64,000 bases of DNA. It comes from Nitrospirota bacterium. GTDB lineage: Bacteria > Nitrospirota > Thermodesulfovibrionia > Thermodesulfovibrionales > Dissulfurispiraceae. Of this stretch, positions 52,957-64,000 are shown piece by piece (position 1 is the stretch's first letter; every line of letters begins with the position of its first letter). The notes below the pieces were generated by a model. It saw nothing but the letters and a program-made list of their open reading frames with translations, was not told the origin of the DNA and made no database searches. Both the position numbers and the translations under genes were made by a program. The DNA lies in NCBI GenBank assembly GCA_021792185.1, contig JAJYVD010000001.1:33089-97088 (forward strand). Reading direction: 5' to 3'.

Positions 52957-53967
52957 TTATAACATATGATAGCTTATGAGAGACCCTTCGAGTAACCCGT
53001 AATCGCTCATTATAAAGTTTTTTGCCCCCAGTTTTTCCATAAACGTTAATAAAATAAGAATTCCAGGTATTATTATATCCGTTCTCTCGGCCTCCAATCC
53101 TTTTATTTTAGTTCTTTCGTGCGCAGAGAGCATAATTATTTTTTCATACATCGATTTAAGGGCAGGAAGGGTTGTTTTATGCAGATGGACTTTGTCTCCA
53201 TCGTATTTATCCATGCCTATATCGATGGCTGCCAATGTTGCGGCGGTTCCGCCGGTCGCAATAAAATTTAGGGGTGAATGGTTGGTGAAAATATTATTTA
53301 ACGATAACGACTTTGAGAATGCTTTTTTAATATATCCTTTCATCCTCCTTAACTCGTCAGGAGTAGGCGGATCATGCTTTATAAATGCGTCAAACAGTTT
53401 TACGGCACCGATAGGGATGCTGTTCATAATCGTATTTGAACCTTTATAAAATATCCATTCAGTACTGCCGCCGCCGATATCGACGATAAAAAATCTTTCT
53501 AATTCTTTTTTTCTCGACCCCTGACTTCCGACCCCTGCCCCTAATACCCCTTTCAATGTCAGCTCCGCCTCTTTTGCGCCGGATATAATGTCAATATCTA
53601 TACCGGCAATTTTTTTTGCATGAGCTAAAAACTCATTGCTGTTTTTTGCTTCTCTTAAGGCGCTTGTACCGACTGCCCGTATTTCCTTTGCACCATATTC
53701 ATTGCATATTTCTTTAAAATCAACCATGCATTTGATTGATTTTATTATATTTTGTCTGCTCAGTTTACCTGTCTTGAGAATGTCCTTGCCGAGTCTTGTG
53801 ACTGTCCTGTTTGTAGCAAGTCTCATTACTTTTCCTTCTTTTACGCATCCTATGAGAAGCCTGATCGTATTTGTTCCAATATCCATTACGGCTGCCGGGG
53901 TAGGGCAGAATGTTTTTGACGTCCTATTGTAATTCTTTAAAGAAAGCAATGGTTTCTTCAACGGCAT
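52957..53967 (-). CDS. ppx: Ppx/GppA exopolyphosphatase family
   Basis: The ~336-residue ASKHA-fold enzyme has 'AAVMDIGTNTIRLLIG', 'RAVGTSALREAKNSNEFL', 'FIVDIGGGSTEWIFYKG', 'IPIGAVKLFDAFIKHDPPT' and 'FIATGGTAATLAAID'. It cleaves polyphosphate or pppGpp. The first ATG (53967) lies 44 bases inside the proS gene; a start at the internal Met before DIGTN would lose the first strand and is less likely. Residues around 'GVGSQGSRKKE' are encoded by a gtcggaagtcaggggtc repeat (53516-53550). Confidence 0.9.
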   Translation of the reverse strand: MPLKKPLLSLKNYNRTSKTFCPTPAAVMDIGTNTIRLLIGCVKEGKVMRLATNRTVTRLGKDILKTGKLSRQNIIKSIKCMVDFKEICNEYGAKEIRAVGTSALREAKNSNEFLAHAKKIAGIDIDIISGAKEAELTLKGVLGAGVGSQGSRKKELERFFIVDIGGGSTEWIFYKGSNTIMNSIPIGAVKLFDAFIKHDPPTPDELRRMKGYIKKAFSKSLSLNNIFTNHSPLNFIATGGTAATLAAIDIGMDKYDGDKVHLHKTTLPALKSMYEKIIMLSAHERTKIKGLEAERTDIIIPGILILLTFMEKLGAKNFIMSDYGLLEGSLISYHML

Positions 53968-55612
53968 TTTTTACCGGAACCTTTTTTGTCTCTTTAGTCC
54001 GGCGGCTCTTGATCTCTATCTGATCGTCTTTTAATGACTTCTCACCCAAAATGACCTGGACAGGGACTCCGATAAGATCCGCATCCTTAAATTTAACGCC
54101 TGGCCTCTCATCCCTGTCGTCAATGATTACTTCAAATCCTCTTTCTGCAAGATTTTCATAAAGCATTTCAAGTACTTCTATGGTCTTTTCATCATTAACG
54201 CTTAAAGGAATAATTTCCACATCAAAGGGCGCTATATTTTTTGGCCATATTATTCCATCTTTATCATAATTTTGTTCTATAGCCGCAGCCGCAATTCTTG
54301 CCGGGCCTATACCATAACTGCCCATTATAATATGCCTTTCTTGTCCCCCTTTATCAAGAAATACCGCATTTAAAGGCATTGAATATTTAGTTCCAAGTTT
54401 AAAAATATTACCTATTTCAATGGCTTTTTCTGCTTTAATTAAAGTATTACATTTAGGACATTGTTCCCCTTCCTTGGCCACGTGAAGGTCATGCCACTCC
54501 GCACTAAAATGGACATTAGGCATTATTCCTTTAATATGGTAATCAGGCTTGTTTGCGCCTGTTACATAAGAGCCTTCCGTAAGGGATAGATCGCCTAATA
54601 TGCGAATTTTATGACCCATAGGGCCTATGAATCCGGGATCAACTCCTAAAGTTGAGTTAACCTCATCTTTTGTTGCCTGTCTGAAATTACCTATAATTTT
54701 CAGCAGCTTTTTCTCATGAAACTCTTGATCTCCTCTCACGAGAGCTAATACAGGTTCTTTATCAGCAATGAAAAGCAAGCTTTTTATAAAATAATAAGGT
54801 CTTATATTCAAAAAATCGGATACCTCTTTTACTGTCTTTTTTTGCGGAGTATGCACCTCCTCATATTGCCAATCGGGATGTTTTATTGGAGGAGGAATCG
54901 AATGTGCCACTTCAATATTTGCAGTATAACCACATTGATTACATAATATAATATCATCTTCTCCGGCAGGGCTGGGCGCCATAAATTCGTGGGCGGTTGC
55001 TCCCCCCATCATGCCGGGATCCGATTCGACCTGATAAAATACAAGTCCGCATCGCTCGAATATCTTATGATATGCCTTTGCATGGAGGTTATAGTTTTTT
55101 TCGAGTCCTCGATCATCCATGTCAAAGCTATAACTATCTTTCATGATGAATTCCCTCGTCCTTAAGACGCCACTTTTAGGTCTTGCTTCATCCCTCAATT
55201 TGGTCTGTATTTGATACCATATCTGGGGTAGGTGCCTATAAGACCTGATCTCTCTCGATGCAAGCCATGTCATTATCTCTTCGTGGGTCATTCCCAAACA
55301 CATATCACGGTCTGTCCGGTCCTTTAGACGGAACATTTCATCCTTTATCTCATACCAACGGCCCGTTTTTTGCCATATCTCAGCAGGGTGAAGTATGGGC
55401 ATCGATATTTCCTGAGCGCCTATAGCCTCCATTTCTTCTTTAAGTATTTTGTTTATCCTGTTTAAGACCCTCCAGCCGAGGGGTAGGAATATATAGAGGC
55501 CTGAAGCGAGTTGACGGACATATCCAGCCCTTAACATCAGCTTATGGCTTGCAGCTTCGGCATCCGATGGCGTCTCACGCATAGTCGGAATGAACATCTT
55601 AGAAAATAACAT
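53924..55612 (-). CDS. proS: Prolyl-tRNA synthetase, bacterial type with editing domain
   Basis: The 562-residue class II synthetase has motif 1-3 regions ('ASGLYIFLPLGWRVLNRI', 'GVLRTREFIMKDSYSFD', 'GSYGIGPARIAAAAIEQ'), an inserted YbaK-like editing domain (about residues 225-380, 'FIKSLLFIADKEPVLALVRGDQEFHEKKL') and the C-terminal anticodon-binding domain. ATG 55612 is chosen for its spacing from 'ggagg'. Confidence 0.97.
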   Translation of the reverse strand: MLFSKMFIPTMRETPSDAEAASHKLMLRAGYVRQLASGLYIFLPLGWRVLNRINKILKEEMEAIGAQEISMPILHPAEIWQKTGRWYEIKDEMFRLKDRTDRDMCLGMTHEEIMTWLASREIRSYRHLPQIWYQIQTKLRDEARPKSGVLRTREFIMKDSYSFDMDDRGLEKNYNLHAKAYHKIFERCGLVFYQVESDPGMMGGATAHEFMAPSPAGEDDIILCNQCGYTANIEVAHSIPPPIKHPDWQYEEVHTPQKKTVKEVSDFLNIRPYYFIKSLLFIADKEPVLALVRGDQEFHEKKLLKIIGNFRQATKDEVNSTLGVDPGFIGPMGHKIRILGDLSLTEGSYVTGANKPDYHIKGIMPNVHFSAEWHDLHVAKEGEQCPKCNTLIKAEKAIEIGNIFKLGTKYSMPLNAVFLDKGGQERHIIMGSYGIGPARIAAAAIEQNYDKDGIIWPKNIAPFDVEIIPLSVNDEKTIEVLEMLYENLAERGFEVIIDDRDERPGVKFKDADLIGVPVQVILGEKSLKDDQIEIKSRRTKETKKVPVKNAVEETIAFFKELQ

Positions 55613-55756
55613 AAACATCCTCCATGAATTTCATTTGGATTTTAAGATAACTTTACATAATATATCTTATCAGACCTATAAAATAAACACAGCCTGTTAA
55701 TAACTTGTTACAAACTACCTATACAGCTTTCAAGCAATCGGCATTAAAATTAGGTC

Positions 55757-57085
55757 TTATCGGGACTGTATAACTTGTGGGCATACCAAAAGGGATTGTT
55801 TGTCAGAAAGTTGCGTGTTCGTAATAGGCACTCCAACGGCAAAATTATTTTTAAGCCCTGAGACATGAACATTGGCAAGCATTCCTTCGGTTAGATTATT
55901 TTTACCTTCGATAAGTATCTTGATATAATTCCTTGTTGTGCCTAATAATCCTTCTTTAACCCTATTCTCTATAACAGCATCAAGGGTTTTGCCGATATTT
56001 CTCCTAATGTAACCGGCTTTTTTAGCCGCTCCAATCTCCCGCAGCATTGTTGCCCGCTCCTTTTTCAACGCCTCAGTGACCTCTCCGGGCAATTCCATAG
56101 CTTTAGTTCCGGGTCTTTTAGAATAAGGGAATACATGCAGATAAGAAAATGGAATGGATTCGATCATTTGTCCGGTATTTTTAAATTCAGATTTCCCTTC
56201 GCTGGGGAATCCTACTATAACATCTGTTCCGATAGAAACATCCGGCAATCTCTTTAATATCTTTTCTATGCCTGAAATGAAATCGTGCGAGGAATACATT
56301 CTATTCATTAGCTTCAGGATACTGTCATCTCCGCTTTGAAGCGGAATATGAAGGTGATTGCATATTCGATCTTCAGCGATAACTTCAAGCAACTCTTCAT
56401 CAAATTCTCTTATCTCCAACGAGCTAAGTCTTATTCGAGGAATTACAGTATTTTTCAGTATGTTTTTTAGTAATATTGAAAGTGATTTTTCGAGTTTCAA
56501 ATCAAGGCCATACGTCCCAAGATGGATACCTGTAAGAACCACCTCATTATATCCCATTGATTCATAGCGCTTTATTTGATTTATTACCTCCTCAACCGGA
56601 ACGCTTTTAGATTTTCCTCTCGCTATGTGAATCGCACAGTAACTGCAGGAATAATTACAGCCGTCCTGAACTTTCACAATTGGCCTATGTCTCGACAAAT
56701 TTGAGGATAACGGAGCAATTGAATGCGTATTGATAAATTTTCCGGTGTTACTTGAAATATTTTGTATAATTCTATTGATAATATTGGACTTATCTTTATT
56801 TTCTATCACTGTAATGTCGCTATATGTATTTTTCAGAAAGTCTTTATTTAGTTGCGCGTAACATCCGGTAACTATAACCTTTGCTTTGCTATTTAACGCC
56901 CTGCGGATCATCTGCCTTGATTGATAATCGGACTTAGCAGTTACGGTGCAAGTGTTAATAACACACAGGTCAGGATTTTCGGGCATTTTCACAATCTGAT
57001 GTCCGGAGTTGTTTAAAGCATGTTCCATACTCATGCTCTCCGCCTGATTTGTTTTACATCCGAGGGTTAAAACAGCAATTTTCAT
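55757..57085 (-). CDS. mtaB: tRNA t6A37 methylthiotransferase MtaB
   Basis: The 442-residue radical SAM enzyme has the UPF0004 N-terminal domain ('MKIAVLTLGCKTNQAES', 'VINTCTVTAKSDYQSRQMIRRA', 'VTGCYAQL'), the radical SAM motif 'CNYSCSYC' and a C-terminal TRAM-like segment. It adds a methylthio group to t6A37 of tRNAs reading ANN codons. It follows miaB on the same strand by eight bases. Confidence 0.96.
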   Translation of the reverse strand: MKIAVLTLGCKTNQAESMSMEHALNNSGHQIVKMPENPDLCVINTCTVTAKSDYQSRQMIRRALNSKAKVIVTGCYAQLNKDFLKNTYSDITVIENKDKSNIINRIIQNISSNTGKFINTHSIAPLSSNLSRHRPIVKVQDGCNYSCSYCAIHIARGKSKSVPVEEVINQIKRYESMGYNEVVLTGIHLGTYGLDLKLEKSLSILLKNILKNTVIPRIRLSSLEIREFDEELLEVIAEDRICNHLHIPLQSGDDSILKLMNRMYSSHDFISGIEKILKRLPDVSIGTDVIVGFPSEGKSEFKNTGQMIESIPFSYLHVFPYSKRPGTKAMELPGEVTEALKKERATMLREIGAAKKAGYIRRNIGKTLDAVIENRVKEGLLGTTRNYIKILIEGKNNLTEGMLANVHVSGLKNNFAVGVPITNTQLSDKQSLLVCPQVIQSR

Positions 57086-57093
57086 GCAAACAG

Positions 57094-59366
<2,273 letters not shown>

Positions 59367-61166
59367 TTATTCCACTATCAATTTAAATCTTTTTACTTTT
59401 ATCTCATCGCCCATGAGTTTTATGAGCGCACTGATCTTCTCATCGTCGATCTGTGCGGAAGAAACCCACAATTCATCGGCTTTAAACGATTTTTTATTCC
59501 GAGGCAGGTCATCACAACCAAAAATTTTAACACCGAGGAGCGAATGATTGCGCTTGTTCGGATCGTCATCTATAAATCCTATAATGCTATAATCCTTATA
59601 TAAGTGGTTCCTTGCAGATTCTTCCAATAAGAGTTTTCCGGCTTGCCCTGCCCCATAAATCAGCACTTTTGTTTTATTGAAATATGTACGCTGCCCGGTA
59701 GTAATATTATCAAGGATACGGAAAAAAAGCCGGCTTCCGATCATAAGTAAAAACAGCAGAACGCTAAAAATTATAAATACCGTTCTTGAATATCCCTCAA
59801 ATCTGTACAGAGCAACAATAATAAGTATTCCAATACCATTTCCTAATATAACACCCTTTACATACCTTCCGATATCGTTTATCGAAATAAAATGCCATAT
59901 TCCGCGGTAAATACCCTGAACAAAAAAGCTTCCCATACATGATGCGACAATAATAGGAAGCGATTGCATATAATTGGTTGCCTGTCCTTTTAAAGAACCT
60001 TCGAAGCGCAGTAAATACGCGATATAGTAACTTACTGCTATTAAGATAATATCTAATATTACTTCTCCGGCATGCCGTTTGTAAAACCAATGAGATACTA
60101 AGGGCGTCCAGCCGTTCCTTTGCTCAGGATTGGACGGCTCAGGGTATACCTTCACTTTTCCGAGGTAGATTCCTATAAAACAAAGCAGTATTATATAAAG
60201 CATAAGAAACGGAATCGAAAAGGCCGACGATAGGCTTAATGAAACCCCTACGATTCCGCCCAAAAAAGCCAAAATATAGAGCATCAATACCGCCTTTTTT
60301 TCTGAGAAGCCCAATCCCACAAGCCTATGTGAACTATGATCTTTCCCCCCTAAAGATGCAGGACGTCCATGCATTTTTCTCAATACGGTTACAAAGGTCG
60401 TGTCAAATATTGGAACCGCTAAAACGGCAACCGGAATAATCAGAACAAGCATTGATGAAGAAGTCCCCATAAAACCGTTAAGCCTGCTTGGAATTGTAAT
60501 AGCAGCTAAAATATACCCGAGGAAAAGACTTCCGGAGTCTCCCATGAAAATCGATGCGGGAGGTTTATTGAATACCCAGAATCCCGCTACGGAAAACAAT
60601 AAAACGAAAGCAATCTGCAAATACATGCTGTCTGAATTTACGCCGTAAGAGCTTGAATAGATCAATGCGGTAAAAAATGTCGATATCATGACTATGCCGG
60701 AAGATAATCCGTCCATGTTATCGAGCATATTTACGGCATTTATAATTCCGACGAACCAAAAATATGTCAACAGGACATTAACGAGATACCATGGAGAAAC
60801 CTGCAATACGAGTCCTAAAGATATGGGCAAACTTGCGGCAATAATTTGTCCGATCAGCTTGGTTGCAGGTTTTAAATTTTTTATATCGTCAAAAAGGCCC
60901 AGCAAAAAAACGCCGGCAGACCCTATAAGAATTGAAAGAAATAAATTAAATCCATGGTTCCGAACATTTAAGGCAAGAATTAAGCCGGCTATCATAATGA
61001 AAGGAATAAAAATTCCTATCCCTCCATGTAGGGCTACAGGCTTTTTATGCCATCTATCGCTTTTGGGAGATGCTATCCAATTATAACGATATGCCAGGCT
61101 TCTGATTGCCCAAACACAAAATAGAGTTAATGCAAAGGTAAATGCTCCGAAGACAAAAAGTTTCAT
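59367..61166 (-). CDS. Fusion: WecA-like glycan-phosphate transferase plus CapD/FlaA1-type N-terminal region
   Basis: Residues ~1-330 are a polyprenyl-phosphate sugar-1-phosphate transferase of the MraY/WecA family ('GIGIFIPFIMIAGL', 'GLFDDIKNLKPATKLIGQ', 'NAVNMLDNMDGLSSG', 'FMGDSGSLFLGYIL', HDSSHR-type 'KDHSSHRLVGLG'). Residues ~360-599 have four more helices and a Rossmann domain ('KVLIYGAGQAGKLLLEESARNHLYKDYSIIGFIDDDPNKRN') as in the N-terminal half of PglF/CapD dehydratases. The dehydratase catalytic domain is missing. Two usually separate initiating steps are joined in one chain. Confidence 0.88.
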   Translation of the reverse strand: MKLFVFGAFTFALTLFCVWAIRSLAYRYNWIASPKSDRWHKKPVALHGGIGIFIPFIMIAGLILALNVRNHGFNLFLSILIGSAGVFLLGLFDDIKNLKPATKLIGQIIAASLPISLGLVLQVSPWYLVNVLLTYFWFVGIINAVNMLDNMDGLSSGIVMISTFFTALIYSSSYGVNSDSMYLQIAFVLLFSVAGFWVFNKPPASIFMGDSGSLFLGYILAAITIPSRLNGFMGTSSSMLVLIIPVAVLAVPIFDTTFVTVLRKMHGRPASLGGKDHSSHRLVGLGFSEKKAVLMLYILAFLGGIVGVSLSLSSAFSIPFLMLYIILLCFIGIYLGKVKVYPEPSNPEQRNGWTPLVSHWFYKRHAGEVILDIILIAVSYYIAYLLRFEGSLKGQATNYMQSLPIIVASCMGSFFVQGIYRGIWHFISINDIGRYVKGVILGNGIGILIIVALYRFEGYSRTVFIIFSVLLFLLMIGSRLFFRILDNITTGQRTYFNKTKVLIYGAGQAGKLLLEESARNHLYKDYSIIGFIDDDPNKRNHSLLGVKIFGCDDLPRNKKSFKADELWVSSAQIDDEKISALIKLMGDEIKVKRFKLIVE

Positions 61167-61174
61167 CTATTCGT

Positions 61175-62152
61175 TTATTTATTTGCTCGGGAATACTCTA
61201 TAACGCTCTTAATTATATGCTCCAAGCTTGAGGTAGGCTTCCAGCCTGTCAGGTGTTTGATTTTTTCGATGGAAGGAACCCTTCTTTGCATATCTTCAAA
61301 GTCTTTGGTATAAACCTCATCGTACGAGATAAATTTTATTTTTGATTTTGAAAAGGCAAGTTCCTTGATCTTTTCGGCAAGATGTTTTATGCTTACCTCT
61401 TCCGTGCCGCCTATGTTCAAAACTTCACCTACCGCCTGTTTGCATTCCATCAGTTTAACGATAGCTTCAACAACATCCCCGACATAAGTGAAGGTTCTTG
61501 TCTGATCCCCGTCCCCATAGACGGTTATGGGTTCATTTCTCATCGCCTGCTGTACGAATCTGGGGATAACCATCCCGTATCTTCCTGTTTGTCTCGGGCC
61601 GACGGTATTAAATAATCTTACAATTATGGTCGGAAGTTTTTTTGTCCTGCAATACGCCAAAGCCGTAAACTCATCCATCAATTTTGCTGCTGCGTAGGAC
61701 CAGCGGAATTTTGTAGGCGGCCCGTAGATTATGTTATCCGTCTCTATAAGGGGCGCATGAGTATGCTTGCCGTAGACCTCTGAAGTTGACGCTATTAAAA
61801 CTTTTTTCTTGAATTTATTGCAGAGTTCCAGAACCTTTTCGGTGCCTTGTATATTGGTAATAATAGATGATAGCGGATTATCCAAAATATACTGGACGCC
61901 GACCGCCGCAGCCATATGTATAACAATATCGCAAGTACCGATAAGTTCTATCATGGTTTCGTGATTTAAAATCGTGTCTACGGTGACAAAAAGCCTTTCC
62001 TTATAGCGCTGAATTTCCTGAAGATGTTTTATGTTCTCGAGAGTCCCAGTGCTCAAATCATCTATTATATAAACCTCGTTCCCAAGCTCTAAATATTTTT
62101 CGGCGAGATACGAGCCTATAAAGCCTGCCCCTCCTGTGATCAATACTTTCAT
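61175..62152 (-). CDS. NAD-dependent nucleotide-sugar epimerase/decarboxylase (SDR)
   Basis: The 325-residue extended SDR has 'VLITGGAGFIGSYLAEKYLELGNEVYIIDDLSTG', 'IASTSEVYGKHTHAPLIE', the catalytic Y-x3-K in 'WSYAAAKLMDE' and 'VRLFNTVGPRQTGRYGMVIPRFVQQA'. It resembles UDP-glucuronate decarboxylase/dTDP-glucose dehydratase-like members; the exact sugar is not readable. It is eight bases upstream of the WecA-like fusion gene. Confidence 0.9.
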   Translation of the reverse strand: MKVLITGGAGFIGSYLAEKYLELGNEVYIIDDLSTGTLENIKHLQEIQRYKERLFVTVDTILNHETMIELIGTCDIVIHMAAAVGVQYILDNPLSSIITNIQGTEKVLELCNKFKKKVLIASTSEVYGKHTHAPLIETDNIIYGPPTKFRWSYAAAKLMDEFTALAYCRTKKLPTIIVRLFNTVGPRQTGRYGMVIPRFVQQAMRNEPITVYGDGDQTRTFTYVGDVVEAIVKLMECKQAVGEVLNIGGTEEVSIKHLAEKIKELAFSKSKIKFISYDEVYTKDFEDMQRRVPSIEKIKHLTGWKPTSSLEHIIKSVIEYSRANK

Positions 62153-62171
62153 GGTTCTGCAATTCCTCCCT

Positions 62172-63407
62172 TTAATTTCTATTCCCTTCTATAAGCGACA
62201 TATACAAGTTTTCTACATCTCCAAACAATCGCTCTTTTGAATGTCTAATTCTAACAAAATTATATCCTGCCTCTCCCATCTGCTTTCTCATATCGTCGTC
62301 TTTCAGCAAAATCATTATCGCTTGCGCAAAGGAAAAGGAAGCGGTATCATTGGCATCAACAAGTATACCATTTTTATATATTTTGATTTTACCGTTACTA
62401 TCTATTTCCATTCCTCCGTCCATCAAATCTTTGATACCGCCGACGTTTGTAGCCACAAACGGCCTTCCGGCCGCCATACCCTCTATTAAAGACAGCGGCG
62501 TACCTTCATTTAACGACGTAATGGCCAAAATATCTATTCCCCCATAGAAATTTGATGCATCATATCTATTGCCGGCGAAAATGATACGATCTACGGCCTC
62601 TTTCTGCCGGGCATAATCTTTCAACTCTGCAATATCTTTTTCCGAACCGCCGCCGATAATTATAAACATTACTTTATCTTTAAAGCCTTTTTTTATAACT
62701 TCAGAAGCAACATCTATAAACATCTTATGGTTTTTTACAGGAGCAACCCTTCCGATAATCCCTACAACAATGCAATCTCCCAGTTTGAACTCTTTTCTGA
62801 ATTTATTTTCATTATCTGTATTTACAACTTTATTAAAGTCAATCCCCAAGGGAATAATTTCAAATTGTTCCCTTCTGCCTATCCCGAACCTCTCATGTAT
62901 TTCTTCCAATTGCTGTTTGCTGATAACAATGATCTTATCCGTAGCATACCTCGCAAGGAATCTTTCAATAGATAGAAAAAGTTTTTCCTTTAAAGGATGA
63001 AAATAGCTGTGAAAGGTATGGCCGTGAAAGGTATGAATAATATACGCATTATTGAACAGCCTGTATATCAATCCTGCTGTTCTGCCTAAAAATCCTGCCT
63101 TTGAAGTATGCGTATGGATGATGTCAGGCTTAAATCGAAATAGCAGCTTAATGATTTTTGTTAGTGCCGCTAAATCTTTAAACGGCGATATGGAGCGTGA
63201 CAGTTCCGGGATCAGAAAAGGCGTGATATTATAAGACTTGGCATAATCGACCAATGCGTCTTCCTTATCCTCGACAACTCCTGATGCCAAAAGCGATTCA
63301 AACCTGTCTTTATTAAGGCCGGATGCAAGCCATATAACGTGTTTTGCAGGCCCGCCGTTATTAAGGCGGGTTATCAAACGAAGGATCTTAATCTTTCGGC
63401 CGGTCAT
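62172..63407 (-). CDS. GT4-family glycosyltransferase
   Basis: The 411-residue GT-B enzyme has 'LRLITRLNNGGPAKHVIWLASGL', 'DIIHTHTSKAGFLGRTAG', 'VVGIIGRVAPVKNHKMFIDVASEV' and the donor-site 'FYGGIDILAITSLNEGTPLSLIEGMAAGRPFVATNVGG' (EGTPLSLIE). ATG 63407 is used as start. It is likely to act on the envelope polysaccharide with its neighbours. Confidence 0.94.
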   Translation of the reverse strand: MTGRKIKILRLITRLNNGGPAKHVIWLASGLNKDRFESLLASGVVEDKEDALVDYAKSYNITPFLIPELSRSISPFKDLAALTKIIKLLFRFKPDIIHTHTSKAGFLGRTAGLIYRLFNNAYIIHTFHGHTFHSYFHPLKEKLFLSIERFLARYATDKIIVISKQQLEEIHERFGIGRREQFEIIPLGIDFNKVVNTDNENKFRKEFKLGDCIVVGIIGRVAPVKNHKMFIDVASEVIKKGFKDKVMFIIIGGGSEKDIAELKDYARQKEAVDRIIFAGNRYDASNFYGGIDILAITSLNEGTPLSLIEGMAAGRPFVATNVGGIKDLMDGGMEIDSNGKIKIYKNGILVDANDTASFSFAQAIMILLKDDDMRKQMGEAGYNFVRIRHSKERLFGDVENLYMSLIEGNRN

Positions 63408-63455
63408 CAATAAAATCGCTGAGGTTATTCTTTTTTAAACCAGTAGATAAATTTT

Positions 63456-64000
63456 TTAATCGGTTCTTATCAACCGTTTTAACGTTTTTTTATTCAAAAA
63501 ATCATCTCTGGCCATTATGAAACCTGCAATACCGAGCGTAACAATCGGCATAAGAAATCCATATCTTAAACGATGAAGAGTTCCTACATTGAGAACAATA
63601 AATCCCATAAGTAAAGTTATCGACGAGCAAAAACTTAGAATACTCCAAAATTCAATGCGTTTTCTCCACTTGTAAAACGCATAGGGAAGAAAGATATAAG
63701 AAAAATAAACTCCGATCATTTCTATCCCTACAATTCGTCTTTGCAAGGTATTTGCCGGAAAGCTTCCTTCTCCGAACCATTGGCTTGGAAATGGTGAAAA
63801 AAACGAAATTTCGAACAATCTCGGCAAATATTTAATAAAATCAAAGATGTCATTAAATATTACATCCTTATCAACAAGAGTTTTGCCGCCAGAGCTGCTA
63901 AAACCTTGTCGGGACCGTAATAACGAAGCGATATATTTATTTTTATATGGATTAGTCGAGAATATCATAGGTAAAGTTTTATCAGTGCTCTCAGGTGTTC
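63456..64000 (-). CDS. Multi-pass membrane protein of the polysaccharide cluster, C-terminal part (cut by window end)
   Basis: The frame is open to the window edge, so the N-terminus lies outside. The visible ~180 residues carry at least three membrane segments ('MIGVYFSYIFLPYAFY', 'ILSFCSSITLLMGFIVLNV', 'GFLMPIVTLGIAGFIM') and the phrase 'GTLHRLRYGFLMPI', common near the C-terminus of GT-C/O-antigen-type membrane proteins. Family not assigned. Confidence 0.7.
   Translation of the reverse strand, partial: TPESTDKTLPMIFSTNPYKNKYIASLLRSRQGFSSSGGKTLVDKDVIFNDIFDFIKYLPRLFEISFFSPFPSQWFGEGSFPANTLQRRIVGIEMIGVYFSYIFLPYAFYKWRKRIEFWSILSFCSSITLLMGFIVLNVGTLHRLRYGFLMPIVTLGIAGFIMARDDFLNKKTLKRLIRTD

Overview
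The window reads as a chromosomal segment from an anaerobic, Gram-negative bacterium. Outer-membrane biogenesis genes (TamB-like, an Omp85 protein, a SurA-like chaperone) show two membranes. Anaerobic energy genes are abundant: a selenocysteine formate dehydrogenase with NuoE/NuoF-like partners and formate-tetrahydrofolate ligase, a 2-oxoacid:ferredoxin oxidoreductase pair, rubredoxin and a rubrerythrin-like protein, and a DMSO-reductase-family molybdoenzyme. I infer a Nitrospirota (Thermodesulfovibrio-like) or deltaproteobacterial-type anaerobe; no rRNA gene is present to settle this. Genes are densely packed on both strands and no gene-free stretch exceeds about 300 bases.

Layout. 1-7.7 kb: the 3' end of a molybdopterin oxidoreductase gene with its Fe-S subunit, TorD-type chaperone, FmdE-like protein, ModE regulator, MOT1-type molybdate permease and MoeA-like protein, which together form a molybdenum-enzyme supply cluster. 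7.8-11.3 kb: an outer-membrane protein, TatA/TatC and YchF. 11.3-15.6 kb: a potassium channel, BrnT/BrnA toxin-antitoxin, a B12-type radical SAM protein and a chromate transporter. 15.6-19.4 kb: a fluoride riboswitch with attenuator leading into an antiporter, UspA, MFS transporter, CrcB and DUF190 protein. 19.5-25.3 kb: acetolactate synthase, a homocitrate/Re-citrate synthase-like enzyme, a CorC-type protein, rubredoxin and a ferritin-like protein. 25.3-26.9 kb: an accessory island that looks like a decayed integron (integrase tail, one orphan cassette, an attC-like site, higBA). 26.9-34.5 kb (minus strand): DapB, YacG, ApbE, a compact UvrA, a metallo-beta-lactamase-fold protein, an HDOD protein and a DUF3108 protein. 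34.6-41.4 kb (minus): Fhs, FdhA(Sec), NuoF-like and NuoE-like proteins. 41.5-51.2 kb (plus): GlnD and the TamB/Omp85/SurA-like group. 51.2-64 kb (minus): acetyltransferase, oxidoreductase gamma and beta subunits, Ppx, ProS, MtaB, MiaB, GalE and an envelope polysaccharide cluster that runs off the right end.

Three unusual layers lie on top of the genes. First, there are many hairpin-like low-complexity repeats. Each pairs a short-period (about 6-8 nt) tandem array with a roughly complementary array. They lie between genes but also inside reading frames, and several encode the hydrophobic part of signal peptides. Second, a roughly 170-bp element occurs twice, with a conserved core and outer stems that differ in sequence between copies yet stay self-complementary. 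Third, several genes have a TATAAT-like box only 5-9 nt upstream of their start codon and no ribosome-binding site, which suggests leaderless transcripts.
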